Assembly (NCBI GenBank): GCA_947447835.1
Contig: CANFLP010000105.1
Coordinates: forward strand, 1 to 5,739
Reading direction: 5' to 3'
DNA length: 5,739 nt
DNA from: Bacteroidota bacterium
GTDB lineage: Bacteria > Bacteroidota > Bacteroidia > Chitinophagales > Chitinophagaceae
In this document: one piece after another, positions 5,152 to 5,739 of the stretch
Layout: every line of letters begins with the position of its first letter
Numbering within the stretch: position 1 is the stretch's first letter
The notes under the pieces: generated by a model
Seen by the model: only the letters and a program-made list of their open reading frames with translations
What the model was told of the DNA's origin: nothing
Databases searched by the model: none
Position numbers and translations under genes: made by a program

Positions 5152-5739
5152 ATGAATTTCGCTACTTACTCTCTAATTCAAAGTATCTATTTCTTTCTAT
5201 TCCTATTTTCCATCATTGTTTTGTTTGACGTCCTCATTCGATTTAAATCTCCCATTAAGCTAAAAATCTTTTTCTTTATACTTGTTCTTTCTATTTCTGT
5301 TACTTCCTTCTGTTTCTTTATCAGGACAGCGCCAGATCAGTTTATACTTATTAAAATGATTAACGTAATGCTTGTTGGGACTTCAGTGGTTCAAATATTT
5401 ACTAATTTATATTTCATCCAACACAAAAAAATTGCAAATATTTATACTATTGCTGCTTATACGATTTATACTTTTTTAATAATTTACATATTATTTACTG
5501 GATATGATACTGTATTTCCAAAAGCTAATGGTATAGGATCTCAGACAGCTATTAGTTTTAACCTGCCTATATATCTTGACTTTTTTTTAGAATTAGATTT
5601 TATTTTATTTAATTTATTTTGTCTTTATTACATTTATAATATTCTGTTTAAATTTTCATTTAAGAATATTTATTTTAAAAGAGTACAAATCTGGACTTTT
5701 TCGTTTTTTATGGTAATTCTCACACAACTAATTATTATT
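5152..5739 (+). CDS. Multi-spanning membrane protein, N-terminal part (3' truncated by window)
   Basis: The frame opens with ATG at 5152 and stays open for 196 codons to the window edge. The product is strongly hydrophobic, with six likely membrane helices at about residues 8-29, 39-57, 64-88, 98-118, 140-166 and 178-196. Short basic turns (RFKSPIKLK at 30-38, QHKK at 90-93, KNIYFKR at 171-177) suggest cytoplasmic loops, with the N-terminus probably outside. The pattern of helices, with a longer loop after the fourth, resembles the 7TM sensory module found at the front of some histidine kinases and other Bacteroidota regulators, but the part that would decide this lies beyond the window. An alternative is a plain transporter or polymer-synthesis membrane protein. 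Base composition is far more AT-rich (5 of 60 G or C at 5581-5640) than in the left-hand genes, partly because Phe, Ile and Tyr dominate, but acquisition by transfer is possible. Confidence 0.75.
   Translation, partial: MNFATYSLIQSIYFFLFLFSIIVLFDVLIRFKSPIKLKIFFFILVLSISVTSFCFFIRTAPDQFILIKMINVMLVGTSVVQIFTNLYFIQHKKIANIYTIAAYTIYTFLIIYILFTGYDTVFPKANGIGSQTAISFNLPIYLDFFLELDFILFNLFCLYYIYNILFKFSFKNIYFKRVQIWTFSFFMVILTQLIII

Noticed and set aside
1..5739. CRISPR array, rRNA/tRNA genes or transposase
   Set aside because: There are no regularly spaced direct repeats with unique spacers, no RNA-gene signatures and no transposase motifs on either strand.

Overview
The window looks like chromosomal DNA of a member of the Bacteroidota, plausibly from the Chitinophagaceae/Sphingobacteriales side. 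The coding part is AT-rich. None of the clear starts has a convincing Shine-Dalgarno sequence, which is usual in this phylum. The family mix also fits: a TPR protein, DUF2130, a SOUL heme-binding protein, a TIGR03643/DUF2805 protein, AlkB and DUF2256. The phylum call is an inference from these traits; the window has no rRNA or marker gene to settle it.

Layout, left to right. Positions 1-696 hold the C-terminal 231 residues of a TPR protein whose start lies outside the window. A classical short-chain dehydrogenase follows (784-1536), then a DUF2130 protein (1616-2887) with a zinc-ribbon-like CPNC, a long coiled coil and a C-terminal domain carrying a PD-(D/E)XK-like residue pattern. These three and the next gene lie on the + strand with 60-90 base gaps and no clear terminators.

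Positions 2947-4567 form the most interesting block: two gene pairs facing each other. On the + strand a membrane-anchored SOUL heme-binding protein overlaps by 13 bases a TIGR03643/DUF2805 protein. On the - strand a DUF2256 zinc-finger-like miniprotein (4412-4567, GTG start, 51 residues) lies 18 bases upstream of an AlkB-family dioxygenase. The two pairs end two bases apart. As I recall, DUF2256 and TIGR03643 genes often lie beside cryptochrome/photolyase genes. Their grouping with a heme protein and a DNA/RNA demethylase suggests a small light-, oxidant- or DNA-damage-related module, although no photolyase is visible here.

Positions 4568-5151 are intergenic. They contain a relatively GC-rich tandem repeat (two identical 54-base units plus fragments, each with a perfect hairpin), two terminator-like hairpins pointing at each other, and then a very AT-rich stretch with a 12-bp inverted repeat and a 14-bp palindrome. 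At 5152 a multi-spanning membrane protein begins and runs off the right edge. Its AT richness differs clearly from the left-hand genes, so the intergenic repeats may mark a boundary between a core segment and a more variable one.
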